Shown: positions 21,591 to 33,396 of the stretch, in pieces | Numbering within the stretch: the first letter of the stretch is position 1 | Layout of the letters: the number at the start of each line of letters is the position of its first letter | Source of the DNA: Mucor racemosus | Lineage: Eukaryota; Mucoromycota; Mucoromycetes; Mucorales; Mucoraceae | NCBI GenBank assembly: GCA_027405735.1 | Contig: JAPEHQ010000006.1 | Location: 2,170,001-2,234,000, forward strand | Direction of reading: 5' to 3' | Length of the DNA: 64,000 bases | Program-made: the position numbers and the translations under genes | Notes under the pieces: model-generated | Told to the model about the DNA's origin: nothing | The model's input: only the letters and a program-made list of their open reading frames with translations | Database searches by the model: none

Positions 21591-22529
21591 TTCGCTTTTT
21601 AGTTTTTGAGTTGTTTGTTGTAGAAAAAAGGCGTATATTGCACTTAGTTTCCTTTAGTCTTATCAAAAGCCGCTCCTCCGTCTTTATTCGGCCCAATCAT
21701 GATACATAGATATCATATCTAATCAGTTTGTACTCTTTAGTTGCAGATATTCAATATGCGCAACGATCTATTCTTACTACAGCATTCACATTTATATACA
21801 TTCCAATAGCATTTAAATGCATTTATTTCAACATTATAAATGTGCCAAAAATAAAAATTGGTTAATATGGCCATAAGCAGCTTAGGTCAATGTTTCGAGA
21901 ATGTTATCCCGGAAGGCGGTCTTTTGTTATGGGCATATGGGCTAATCTTGATTTGATAAATGGTTAGATGAGCTTAGAATATTATACCGCAAAAGAGCTA
22001 CCGATTGCAAATATTTCTGAAGAACATGAAAAGATGATTTTCTTGACATGTAGTTTCATTATCCACACATACCAACTACAAACTTAAACGCAGACATATG
22101 ATAGAGGGTCTACTATTGCGCTTGAGAATATTAGATTTGCTGTACATATTTGGCTCATGTTAACGTCAGAATAACAATTTGCAGAATCTTATCAAAAATT
22201 GGACGGTTAAATACATTAATAGATAATTGTTTGTTAGCGCAATATGTCATTTTTTCGTGAAATCATGATATAAGGTCCATTGATCGCTTTGTAAATATGA
22301 TTAAAAATCAAAGAGAATAAAGTTTAGTTTCATTATGTATTCCAATGCATGTTATTTGAAAAAATTACGAGTACAGATCTTCTTCGTCATGTATATACGT
22401 ACAAGATTTTCATAATCATCGAGTATAATATATTACAACAACATACTGTACTGTCCTTGATCAATGAAAGTTTTCTTCTTATTGCGATATTTCAAAGTGT
22501 CATAAAATTAAAATTACATAAAACGTTCC
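21591..22529. other. Intergenic region upstream of the deaminase
   Basis: AT-rich DNA with no convincing coding frame and no copy elsewhere in the window that I can see. The open frame at 22349-22570 has no family features. The region ends where repeat Q begins. Confidence 0.4.
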
Positions 22530-23775
22530 AGCAAAATCAAAACATTGCAATATTATATACTTTTCTATAACCGACCTCATACTAAATACTTCTTGGGATA
22601 TACCTTAGACAGTAATTAATAGATATAAATTGATTGTATCATGTTAAATGTTCTTAAAATTATTTATATTCAACGAAAGATTCAAAAACAGGTAAAATTC
22701 ACTGCTTTCTCCTTGAAAACTGAGTTTCACGTTTCATCCCTATTCTACTTTTTTTTTCACTAAATAACATCAAGAAAAAAATATATGTCAATATGCCTGA
22801 GATGTTCGACTTTAATCCAAAAACAAGTATTCGAAAATATCCTATCTTTTACAGTTGGTATAATCCTTTTAGTGTTAATGTTTCAGATATGTACAGGTAT
22901 TTCACTGCTAAAATTAAAAACTTTGATGCTTCATATCTCTTTAAAAAATTAAGCTATACTGGTACTTTTCAATAATAAATATTGCTTGTTTTGAAGTGCT
23001 CTATAACATATCTTAGTATAAAAAAACTTTGAGCACTTTTTTTTTTACTTCATTTTTTTGACATTTTTTGTAGTAAATTTCAAAATATTCGTTAAATTGA
23101 GCAGCATTTTATTTACATTCATGTCATCAGCCTTGTTGAGCTCTCTGGGACCCAATTTAGTTTTTTTTCAAAATATTGATTTTTCGTCGAGATATCCTCA
23201 AAAATGTGTATAAAGAGATACTTTCATTTCTAGCTTTCATTTTTCCCTTATATACCCTCATCCCAAATTCTGATTTTGAAAAAAAAAATCGACAAAAATT
23301 TCGCTTCCTCTACGAAAAATGCAGCTAGACAATTTTGCAATAGCTCGATCGATAGATAATTTTGTTGTGCATTATTTTCATAAATTATTTTTAAAATATG
23401 CTTATAAAAAATGCTCTGTATCTTCAAAAAACCTACAAAATTTCAATTGCATTTTACGCAAAATTTTACGTGAAATATTTTTTTGAATTTTGTTTAAATG
23501 GATGCAAAATTTAAAACTGTACAAAAGCTATTTAATACGCTAGTTCAACTTATTTTGCAGTTCATGAGCTATTAAACGATTTTGTTTTTTACATCATTTT
23601 CTGGTCGATTTCACAAATCGGTTTTGGAACTCAGTTAGCATAGGTTGTAAACTGTAATATGAATTATCGCTTTGATTATCTCAACAAAAATTCAACAGTT
23701 TTCACTAAAACAAAAAATGCAAAGTAGCTTAGTAGAGTTGGATCTATCTTGTGAATACAAAAAAAAATAAACACC
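22530..23775 (+). repeat. Repeat Q, copy 1
   Basis: About 1.2 kb, shared with about 37838-38680 (+), 49235-50462 (-) and 55915-57060 (-). Conserved words include TTCATGAGCTATTA, TCTACGAAAAATGCAGCTAG, GTCGAGATATCCTCAAAAATG and AAGTGCTCTATAACATAT. No conserved frame survives across copies. This copy abuts repeat T at 23778. Confidence 0.65.
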
Positions 23776-23777
23776 TC

Positions 23778-24284
23778 TGCAGTAAATAACGATGTTGTTT
23801 ACTTAAATAAAAGAATATAAAAAATAAAAGCTGTAGGAACTAGTAAGGGTGCTGTGGAGCCCAGCTTATACTAGTAAATTTGGCTGGCAAAACCCGGCTC
23901 GACACCAATGCTAGTAGAAATACAATTATAATCAGCTAAAGTTTTTATTAAAAAAGATTTCTGAAGAATTAAAATAATTGAAAAAATATGAGGATACTGT
24001 ATTTATATTAATTTGGAAAACTTGGATAACATCAGATTTGAATGGATTTATATGTCATTTGTGTAATTGATTGCACCGTGATCAAGGGTGGTATCATCTA
24101 CACGACATGTATGGTTCAAAAAGGGTATTTCATATTTTTAGCATGCGTTTTTTATTGTGTTCAATTGAAGCGTTTGTTTATTATTGTTGTTCACATTTCA
24201 AGTGGCATCATATCTTATGAGCGACACTTGGAATTTAGGTTGTTTTATTTTTATCAAGCGTTTTTAGTATGTAATTCCACTGCA
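23778..24284 (-). mobile_element. Repeat T, copy 2 (inverted)
   Basis: Begins TGCAGTAAATAACGATG and ends GTAATTCCACTGCA, both T termini, in the opposite orientation to copy 1. About 507 bp, shorter than the 728-bp copy 1. The flanks are repeat Q on the left and repeat P on the right, so no target duplication is recoverable. Confidence 0.6.
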
Positions 24285-26445
24285 CCATTATCTACGTTAT
24301 AATCAATGCTTTTTTGGTCTGAAATCGATATCTACCTGCTGAATGAAGAATTGGTGATTATAAAAGTATGTATTATAGTATTCATTTGATTTGAATGAAT
24401 GAATAAACTTATGTTAATCTATTTAGTTTTTAAAAAATATTTGTTCAAAACGCTTGAAACAATTTAATTATGCTAATTTACATGATTTATCATCTCTTGC
24501 ACATTCAATTGCTATGCTTGAATTTTAATATTTCGTTTATACTGCTAAACGACTTGTTCGTCTATTAGAGTTAACTCACCATCCTTGATTAGCGTATCTA
24601 TAATAACGGTTCATTATTAGCTCATGATGGTATGCAAAACTATTAAAAGGGGTCGTCTAATCTCAAATTTATCTGATTTAACTGCTGATGCTAAACTCAA
24701 GCATCAAATTGGTTGTGTTGACTCACAATAAAGGCGTTTCATCAGATACGATGTTGGTGTTCAATGTATTTCAGTTAAATTAAACAGATAGAAGAGATAT
24801 ATTTCATGCAGAGACCTATAAACACAAAAAGATCATCCAAATTGTGATGCTTCGTCGACTTGTACGAAATTTTCTTGTGGCAATACCTGGTGGCTCAAGT
24901 GTAATTTAGGTATTTAATTGTCAAATGTATCCGAATCAAGACGAAGTTGGTTAATTAATGTAACGGATAATAAATGAAATGTCATTTATTAAATGGGTGA
25001 ATGTGAAATGTGAATGTATAAAGCAAAACTTACTTTTGAATGAAATTACTAATTATTCTGATTAACATCAATAGGTTCAAAAAGCATAGTTAAGTGCAAT
25101 TATTGCTACTAAAATGCATAATCTAATATGCAGAAAATCCTTGAAGCATTCATTTTTTTTGGCAATATTACAAATCATCGTTTAATATGACTAAATATTA
25201 ATGAATGAATCAGAGAAAATACAACTGGTAAAAAACTGATACCCAATGTGCATCGAGGTCAAGATTGATAATATGTGCATTCATTGTGTAATGGAAATTG
25301 CAACAACATTTTGATGGATAGAAATTACGGGACCAAGATGTTGTGTTTGTCTCAGAATTTTTAAAAGGATTTAAAAGCATACTTTATCAAACTTACTTAG
25401 ATACTAAATACTCACCATATGCTATTATTAGTATTATCTTGTTTTTTATGTAATTGCTGTATTATTAAAAATTAAGCTTTTCATAGCTTATAACAATAAA
25501 AATGGGATGTTTCTAAGTTTAGATCGACATTTATCATAAGGCGGGCTAATGATACGTTTGATACTACTGTAAATAAACGAATCAATTTAATGGAATTTGA
25601 ATGCAAATACCGAGGAATTATTTTTAAGAACTTAAGTTGGTTCTGGTAAAGCATTGAATAAATTGGCTTGGGACAAAGAGAGTAAAAAGGTGGCAATAGG
25701 TTCCAGCGACGGCCACGTTTATGTTTATAATATTGGAGAGGTAAGATTAAAACTTAACGTAAATTATCTCTAGCGCAATAATTATCAAGTAAGACTATAT
25801 TATCATCAAATAAACTACCACACAATATTAATATGTATAATGATTTACAGTAATAAACTTGAATCAAGTGGATACAGCATCGTGAAATCTTGAGAAAGTT
25901 TTCAAGTATTATAAAATCTCTTATTTTTAAGACTTACAATGCTTATAAGCGGAATATTAATTTAGAAAATTATTTTTGTCCAGATCATCAATTTTGACAT
26001 TTTTTCATTTTTTTTTCTGTTTTTGCAAATCTAAAGTTAATTATACTACCAACTATAAAAACAAAAAGTATACACATATGCAAAATTTAGCGCTCTATTT
26101 GCTCAATAAAAAATAACAAACGTTTTTATTGTAAAATATTACATGAAAATCCTTTAACCAAAAATCCGTTTTTGGGCCAAAAGTACAAAGTTTTATTACT
26201 TAACTTTTAATATTAAGCTTTTATAAAATGCGTATTAGTCATGGCTACAATTTTCTCTCACAATGTAGTACATTTAAACGTTGATTTTGGTATCAAAATT
26301 TGATTTTTCTGTTTTTTGATAAAAATCATGTGTGTTGGTAAGGATAAAATGAGCCCCGAAAAATGTCCGCTACAAAAACTGAATTTTCAGACTGTACGTG
26401 ATTAAATATAAGAAAAGTTTTAAAAAAATGTTTTTTTATTTAAAA
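24285..26445 (+). repeat. Repeat P, copy 3 (P3, single arm)
   Basis: Starts inside P (CATTATCTACGTTATAATC, matching 7001-7020) and runs through the middle section missing from P1 to the dynein exons and the AT-rich arm. It is truncated near 26445, where repeat S begins. It is the inverse of 53000-55320. The MTN exon-like segment is missing here: AAAAATATTTG joins directly to TTCAAAACGCTTG. Confidence 0.7.
25545..25740 (+). pseudogene. Captured dynein intermediate chain exons (copy D3)
   Basis: The downstream exon 25645-25740 reads GKALNKLAWDKES, KKVAIGSSDGHVYVYNIGE and is followed by an intact GTAAG donor. It has SSDG, without the extra Asp of P1, so it is probably closer to the parental gene. 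The upstream exon (about 25545-25615) is broken by stops and small deletions. Confidence 0.72.
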
Positions 26446-26960
26446 CTGCCGTATATTTTCAAGTTTGATGAATAATACTTAAAAAAGAATACAATTCAAA
26501 GAGAATAAGTAACGGATCAGTTCTTCAACTGCATAATAAAAACAAAATATCGTTTATTTAGATATAAAAGTATGGTCTTTTATATTGATTTGACATTGAG
26601 ATCCTGAGATGTAATTTAAGGCACTATTGAACCATTAGATCTGTTTGATAGTAATCTATTATGGATGGAAATGGATCAATCACAATTTAACTGTGCTTGC
26701 AGGACTTGTGAGTTACCTTGTTTCAATGTTGCGCTAAATATTCTTGGATATTGATTTGATAGCTACTTGATTGATTAACTGCTGGAATGAAATAATATGG
26801 TGTCATAATTGAGATCTAAACGTTATTGGTAATTACTGGATACAAACTTATTAAGCTAGGAGTTTTTTATATCCGGTATCAAGTCTTTGCATTTCAATAC
26901 ATGTCATAGTCAATAGATTACAAGATGTATTGATACTGTAGATGGTGATAAAGGGTGGTA
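26446..26960 (+). repeat. Repeat S, copy 2 (without T insertion)
   Basis: Matches 9217-9576 plus 10310-10450, the two halves of repeat S around T copy 1, and keeps the unoccupied target site near 26800-26815. A partial inverted copy is at about 51925-52213. Its right end merges into the retroelement remnant. Confidence 0.6.
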
Positions 26961-27099
26961 CTTGGTGGCATTACAACATACAGCGTTGTCTACTACGTGT
27001 TTTCTCTCCCTTTTTACTACCTTTGTATCAATATCATCTTGCTTAACTAAATTCTTTTTATTAACATGATTTTTAATGAAACGCGTATCACCACTCTCC

Positions 27100-27516
27100 A
27101 CCAGAGTATTATTGTATCGCCAGAAAAGGCGCAATAAGTTATCAGCCAAGATATTGTTAATATCGCTATAAAAGGTAATATCAAAACCCATTTCAAAAAT
27201 TGTATCATAATAGTTTTCAACCATTCGATCTAACTTAGTTGCGAATGTAGAAATAAAATACCACGATTGTCCACGAACAGATGGAATCGTCTTCCTACAA
27301 CCATTGACAGAACTTTTTAAGTGCATAGACAACTGCAGCTAATTCTTGTTTGGAACTACCCCATCTCTGCTCTGATGGACTCAAAATGTGTGCAGTAAAA
27401 CCAAGATATTTTATTTTATTACCAATAACTACTTGATAAATTGCAGCGCCAACTGCATAGACAGAGCTATCTGTAACGACACAGAATGGAGAAGAATGTA
27501 GGTTAGACACACTCAA
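27100..27516 (-). pseudogene. Retroelement RNase H remnant
   Basis: The frame contains FCVVTDSSVYAVGAAIYQ with the first catalytic Asp, SPSEQRWGSSKQELAAVVYA with the conserved Glu, and further on, in another frame, FDITFYSDINNILADNLLR, the usual C-terminal RNase H pattern. The frame change between the two segments at about 27300 shows decay. Confidence 0.7.
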
Positions 27517-28095
27517 TACTCAATACTGCTGAGCTGACTAATAATTCTTGCAATTGCTTTATTAATTTAGTATTATGTTTTGGTGTCCATACTTTAGTAA
27601 TATCAGACGCATTTCTCAATTTATCTAGTGGTACTGTGATCATTGACAAGCGTGGCAAATTAGAACGAAAAAAGTTAATCAATCCTAAACGTGAACTCAA
27701 TTTACGGCTACTTTTAACGGTAGGTTTCGAATCTAAAACATTTAAACCCTTTCGAGGATCTAATCCTAAACCCTCACTACTAGATAAGCAGAAACCCAAT
27801 ATATAAATGCTCTTTTGCGCAATATGCAATTTATCAGTATTTATATGTAAATTTGCTTTAGTTAATCGACCTAAAACAATTTTAACCAGTTCTGTATGCC
27901 TTTTAAGGTTGTTTTCAGTATGTATAATGATATCATCTATAAAGTGAGTAGTAGTATTACTGATATTAGCAAACCAATTAGAAAGTATTTTCTGCGCGTG
28001 CGATGAGACCATTGTCAATCCGTACGGGCAATGAGAGAAGGACCATGTCAATTCCTCCGTATCAGTGAACATCAAATACCATCTTGACTATCTGG
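27503..28095 (-). pseudogene. Retroelement reverse transcriptase, C-terminal part
   Basis: It shows the fingers and palm signatures CPYGLTMVSSHAQKILS and THFIDDIIIHT, in which the FIDD box holds the catalytic Asp pair, followed by NLHINTDKLHIAQKSIYILGF and the thumb/connection region (LNVLDSKPTVKSSRKL). The upstream part before about 28095 is out of frame, and a stop interrupts it next to the Tc1-like element. Confidence 0.75.
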
Positions 28096-28396
28096 ATATT
28101 TTAAATGCATGGAAGCATTGCGATAAGTAAGTTACAATATAGAGCGAATGCTTCGACATCTTACGATGCATATTACTTATCAAAGGCAATGGGAAACATT
28201 CAAGTGTTACGCCAGGAGATTATATCAATCTCAAAGCTAAAATATGTACTAAATCATTTAATAAAAATAAAGGAAAACTGTTATAAAATGAAAGAGCACA
28301 CTAAAACTAAAGAACTTTATTATAAGATCGAACCATCTTTTATATTCACAGTCTCTAATTATATGACCTGTTTAAATGAGTCTATTTATATATATA

Positions 28397-30041
28397 CAGT
28401 GACCCCCAAAACTGTCCCAATGTTTCCTAGTTTTGAGTTTAGTATGATTTTCAGGTACAACAAATATATTTAAAGTACGACATATTTTATATATTTCGGA
28501 AGATCAATTAATTTCCTTTTATATTAAACTAAAAAAATCTCGAATTTCATTGGTCCGCTATATTTATACCCTGTCTGGGACAGCATATGCATTGGGACAG
28601 TTTTGAGAGCTTACGCGGGAAAAAATATAATCCTATTTAATAGTCCGTCCAAAGGCCGTTTCTTTCCAAATATACTTTCACACAATTGGGCATGCTATCA
28701 AAAACTTTTTGGCACTCCTCCTGTTTAATGGTGTTGTACCAAACCTCAGTTACACGCTCCGAAAGATCAAGGATTCATTTGGGCGCTGTTTTGTACTCAT
28801 TAAGCCTCCTCTTTAATAAGATCCACATATTTTCGATCGGATTCAAGTCAGGAGATAGCGGAGACCAATTTATTACTTCATAGTCTTGATCCAATAGATA
28901 TTCCTTGACTAAATTTGACGTATGCTTTGGAGCATTGTCATGCTGGAAAATGATCTGATCACGACGAAGGCCTAATTTATCCAAAGTAAAATTGAAAGTC
29001 CGCTCCAAATCGTCTTCAAAGATTTGTTTATACAAATGTCGATCCACAGTACCCTCAATTCTGCATATCTATCGAACTCCGGCATACGTAATGGCCCTCC
29101 AAAACATGACACTCCCACCGCCATCTATAACGGTCATCTTCACATAATTAGATTTCAAGCTCTCACCGTCTCAAATCCAAAGCCAGCTTCTTCCATTTAA
29201 GTTAAATCTATTAATGTTGGTCTCATCTGATCAAATCACCCTTTTCCGTTCGTCGGAAGTCCAATCCTTGCGAAGATGACACCATTCTAAACGCCTTTTA
29301 ATATTAGCCGGAGACAGCATAGGTTTTTTAGGCTTGATAATTGCTCCTATGCTCCCCCTACGGAGCGATTTCGGACAGTTTCCGGGCTTTTATTAACTCC
29401 GAAATTACTCTCAAGTAGTTTAAAATGTTACTTGAATTTTTGACTGCTTTTTTTGTTGCTTGGCGAACACAAAACCTTTCATCAGATTCAAACAGCAATT
29501 TAAGTCGACCCCTTTTAGACACACCCAAACTTGTGCAACACCGTTTTTTAATTTTTTCCACAACAGGCTTACCTACATGCAATATTTCCGCAACTTGGCG
29601 CACTGATTTACCGGTGTTTAAAAGACTAATGGCATCATTCTCCTTATTCTCCTGAAGTTTTTTCATATTAATTTTCAATAGGCCAAAGCACCAGAATCTG
29701 TATATGAAATATGCATCTTTTTTATTTTCTTTACCCAATTAGGTGTTTATTTACTGATTTCCAAGCGCTCAAGATACTAGTGCAAATTATGGTTCTACAA
29801 TCATCGATTATCTAAAAATCAAAAATGGCTCTCAAAACTGTCTCAATGCATATACTGTCCCAAATTGGGTATAAATTCAATTGACCAATAAAATTCGAGA
29901 TTTTTTTAATTTAATATAAAAGGAAATTAATTGATCTTCCGAAATATATAAAATATGTCGTACTTTAAATATATTTGTTGTACCTGAAAATCATACTAAA
30001 CTTAAAACTAAGAAACATTGGGACAGTTTTGGGGGTCACTG
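28397..30041 (-). mobile_element. Tc1/mariner-type DNA transposon, 1645 bp, inactive
   Basis: Both ends read CAGTGACCCCCAAAACTG inward and are flanked by TA. The terminal inverted repeats extend about 215 bp (28397-28612 and 29828-30041) and carry a second GGGACAGTTTTGAGAG-type repeat at their inner edge, an inverted/direct repeat layout. The element sits within the reverse transcriptase of the retroelement, so it is younger than that insertion. The transposase on the minus strand has in-frame stops and shifts. Confidence 0.9.
28640..29738 (-). pseudogene. Tc1-like transposase pseudogene
   Basis: The N-terminal part (29667-29358) has a helix-turn-helix pattern (AISLLNTGKSVRQVAEILH) and a basic stretch (KRCCTSLGVSKRGR). 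The catalytic C-part (29047-28775) has IIFQHDNAPKHTS and SPLSPDLNPIENMWILL with 34 residues between the Asp of HDNAP and the Glu of PIENM, the DD34E signature of Tc1 elements. Stops separate the parts (for example near 29070 and 29200), so it is not functional. Confidence 0.88.
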
Positions 30042-30167
30042 TACATATATCCAATCAAGTCTAGGTGACACACACTAGTTCCATATTCCTGCATACACGG
30101 AGCTTCATAACATAATACACAGCAATGTAGAACTGTATAACGTAAAATATCAAACTGTGTCGTAATT

Positions 30168-30673
30168 TTAACCAAGGAATGCACCCAGATCTGTGGATGC
30201 AACATCAAGTTTTTTAGGATCCAACGCATTATTTATCAAACTACAATCAATTACCACACGGTGCTTTTTTCCAGTGTATTTACCATTACTATTTTTCTTT
30301 CGTACAGTAAAAATTGGAGAATTATGAGGTGGTGTATTAGGTTTTGCTATTTTAATCACACCATTTTCTCGCCATTTTTCAACTTGTTTTTGAATAACAT
30401 GTCGCAATGGGTCAGGAATTGGAAATTGTCTACGGCATTTGTATTAGCAAGTGGAGTATCTTTTTTTATGAGCAATGTAATTTTACTACCAGGAATATTA
30501 CAATATACTTCATAACTAATATTAGTATTTGCATCAATAAATGGCTTTAATTCTTCTATCATAATTTTACGTTTCTGTTCAGATCCATAAGGGTCTTTAT
30601 TTTGTTTATAATTAAGGATTGGGTTCGATCTTCGGTATTTCATAACCAACACAATCTGACCAATCTGCTGCAA
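30168..30673 (-). pseudogene. Retroelement reverse transcriptase, N-terminal part
   Basis: The frame holds VIQKQVEKWRENGVIKIAKP, PPHNSPIFTVRKKNSNGKY and HRVVIDCSLINNALDPKKLD, the usual start of a Ty3/gypsy polymerase domain. It is overlapped by a second frame (30673-30356), so a frameshift lies between them. The domain continues at 28095 on the far side of the Tc1-like element. Confidence 0.72.
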
Positions 30674-30852
30674 TATTACCTAATGTAACACCACCTTTAT
30701 ACAATAAACCCATTCCAAATACGCAATGGGCACCATCAAATAAATCAAAAGCTTCAAACTTTAAATAAACAATTTTAGAACCATAAATAATTATAAGCTC
30801 TTCTTCAGTTTGACGTTTATTACGATCTATTATGCTGTTATTTTGTGCTAAT

Positions 30853-31130
30853 TTAATAATACCATTTATAATTGCAAATATTTAAATTTAAAAAAGAAAC
30901 TAATTGTGGTGAAACTGCACTAAGTGTGCAACCAGTATCCAACAAAAAACAAGTGCCGATCTTGATATCAGCATTTGTTTCTAAAATAACAGGTAAATAA
31001 AGAAGACCATTAGTGTTCATATTATTATTAGGCATCTTCCTAAAATAATCACTATCAACAAATTGCTTACATTCGCTATCAGTATCCATCTTGGATACTT
31101 CTTTTTTAGCCTTCTTTTGTTTAATGCGAT
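30853..31130 (-). pseudogene. Retroelement aspartic protease remnant
   Basis: The segment LPVILETNADIKIGTCFLLD continues as TGCTLSAVSPQLVSFL, with the D-T-G active site of retropepsins. It lies upstream of the reverse transcriptase in the expected order. The reading frame upstream merges into repeat P sequence near 31145. Confidence 0.6.
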
Positions 31131-31145
31131 GAATATTGACATAAA

Positions 31146-33103
31146 ATCTAGCACAATACTTATAAAGTAACACTATATTATCATCAAATAAACTACCATA
31201 AAACAATATTAACACGTTTAAAGATTTACAGTAATAAACTTGAATCAACCGGATACAGCATCGTAAATTCTTGAAAAATTTCTCCAGTATTATAAAATCT
31301 CTTATTTTTATGACTTACAAGGCTTATAAGCGGAATATTAATTTCAAAAATTATTTTTGTCTAGATCATCAATTTTGACATTTTTTAATTTTTTTTTTCT
31401 GATTTTGCAAATCTAGAGTTAATTATACTAACAATTATAAAAGCAAAAAATATGCACATAGACAACATTTGGCGCTCTATTTGTTCAATAAAAAATAACA
31501 AAAATTTTTATTGCAAAATATTACATGAAAATCCTTTAACCAAAAATCCGTTTTTGGGCCAAAAGTACAAATTTTTATTACTTAACTTTTAATATTAAGC
31601 TTTCATAAAATGCGTATTAGTCATGGCTACAATTTTCTCTCACAATGTAGTACATTTAAACGTTGACTTTGGTATCAAAATTTGCTTTTTCTGTTTTTTT
31701 ATAAAAATCATGAGTGTTGGTAAGGATAAAATGAGCCCCGAAAAATGTCCGCTACAAAAACTGAATTTTCAGACTGTACATGGTTAAATATAAGAAAAGT
31801 AAAAAAAACGCATTTTTATTTAAACTTCTTAGATATATACCATAGTCTAAGGTCTAACAGACTTAGCCGTTTGACCTTGCTATGATGCTCAATTACGGAG
31901 TCGCTCTACGGGCTCACTTTTGCAATTTTTTAATGAATATATGATATGACAGACGGATTCTCTGGTAGAAAAACGTATGTTTCTATGATAACAGTTACTG
32001 CCTATTTTTTTATTAGTTTATTGTTCATGCGCTGTAATAATGCTGCTTTCGCATTGGTCGAAATAAGCAATTTAGCAGGGTTTTTATTGCGCTACTAAAT
32101 AATGTAAAGCCTTGAAAATCCTTTTCTACGTGCGCTGTTTCTCTCTTTTTGTTTTCATATTCCAAGGGTACAGTATATTCACCGTTTGATAAGGCATATC
32201 AGACTATCAACCTATCAAGCTGGTATTCTCTTCTTTTATCTGAATATCTATGCTAATATAAGGGACTAATTGAAATGTCAAAACGGTCTTAAGAAATAAT
32301 CTTGCCAAAATATTACACTTTTTATTAACAATACATCCAGAGGATGTATTTATATACTTTTCATTATAACTGTTACACAGAATTACTATCTAAGAAAATT
32401 ATTACACCAATTTACTAAGACGCATGTGAACCAACGTGGACACCTGTTGATTTACTATAATACCGAATATTGACTGCGACCTTGAATGTGCGACCTAGGA
32501 TATGATATTGATATAACACTAATATTTTTATTTAACCGCATCCTAAAATCAAATATCATTATTTTTTACTATTGTATTTTTGGACGTACTTCTTGATTAT
32601 CTGATCAAATCGAAGGCAATAATATTTATATTTACTCAATGAAACGCTAGAACTGGCTACAAACCCACGAAATGTTTCAGAAAAGTAATAAAATTTTAAA
32701 TGATATAGAAATAAACAAAAACAAATAATCTAATGTCTTGTATAATAACCATAGCTTTGATCATAGCTATACTTGAAAACAAATCTTTTCACAGCTGACA
32801 ATTGTAAACTAAAATAGTAAGTTTAAAGAAGGTTAATTTATTTAAATTTTATGTGTGATAAAGTAACATCTATATTCTTAGATTTGGCTTGCATATAAAT
32901 TTAAGCAGTAAGTGTTATTTAAGTTTATGCTCGCACAAAAACCATTGTTGATGTAAACATTATAACTATAAGCATATTTACAAATGATGATAATCGTAAA
33001 TAAATATATTGGTTCTTGCATGTGTTGCTCTACATCAACAACGTATTGAATTATTGTATTGTCTACAATCTATATTAATAAAAGCAAATGTGATTTAAAA
33101 ACC
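31146..33103 (+). repeat. Repeat P, palindrome 2, left arm (P2L)
   Basis: Matches P1 left arm from the TAGCGCAATAATTATAAAG region inward, and is the inverse of 33397-35350. The dynein exons that should lie outside 31146 are lost at the retroelement junction. An unmatched block of about 240 bp at 32274-32515 is absent from the other arms. Confidence 0.7.
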
Positions 33104-33391
33104 AATTCCAGTAAAATATACAATGAAATTTTGAGAACAGCACAATGCTCATGTACAAACCAATCTGTGCCCATACGATCATCTCATTATGCTCATGGTC
33201 AGATTTTATTATTATACAAAAATGGGATTACTGTTATGCACACCGAAAGGATCTATAATTCTGCACATATAGGGTTAGCGTTGTGCTCGTGTGCAGTTTC
33301 TTTTGTTGTGCCCATGTGCATCTTGTTATCCTTTTTAACTATATTCAGTGGGCACAACGAAATCATTTTGTGCAGCACAGGTCGGCCGTGG
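33104..33391 (-). repeat. Motif array, intact copy at the centre of palindrome 2
   Basis: About 288 bp, inverted with respect to 6118-6405. It ends in CAGGTCGGCCGTGG, whose inverse CCACGGCCGACCTG resembles the P terminus CACTACGGCCGAAC. Motif units include GTGCCCATGTGCATC, GTGCTCGTGTGCAG, TCTGCACATATAG and ATTATGCTCATGG, all variants of the GNGCAYAA core. The two P arms meet on either side of it (ATTTAAAAACC and GGTTTTTAAAT). Confidence 0.7.
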
Positions 33392-33396
33392 TAATG

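Larger units (their letters stand above)
26961..31145 (-). mobile_element. Decayed Ty3/gypsy-like retroelement (pol region), split by a Tc1-like element
   Basis: On the minus strand the order is protease (about 31130-30853), reverse transcriptase N-part (30673-30168), [Tc1-like insertion], reverse transcriptase C-part (28095-27503) and RNase H (27516-27100). This is the Ty3/gypsy order. Frames are broken by stops and shifts, and no integrase or long terminal repeats are seen. Both flanks are repeat P or S sequence; the right junction with P is near 31145. The element is a dead remnant. Confidence 0.7.

Noticed and set aside
27295..28075. Functional retroelement polymerase
   Set aside because: The domains are recognisable, but frames change between reverse transcriptase and RNase H, a transposon splits the polymerase, and no integrase or terminal repeats are seen.
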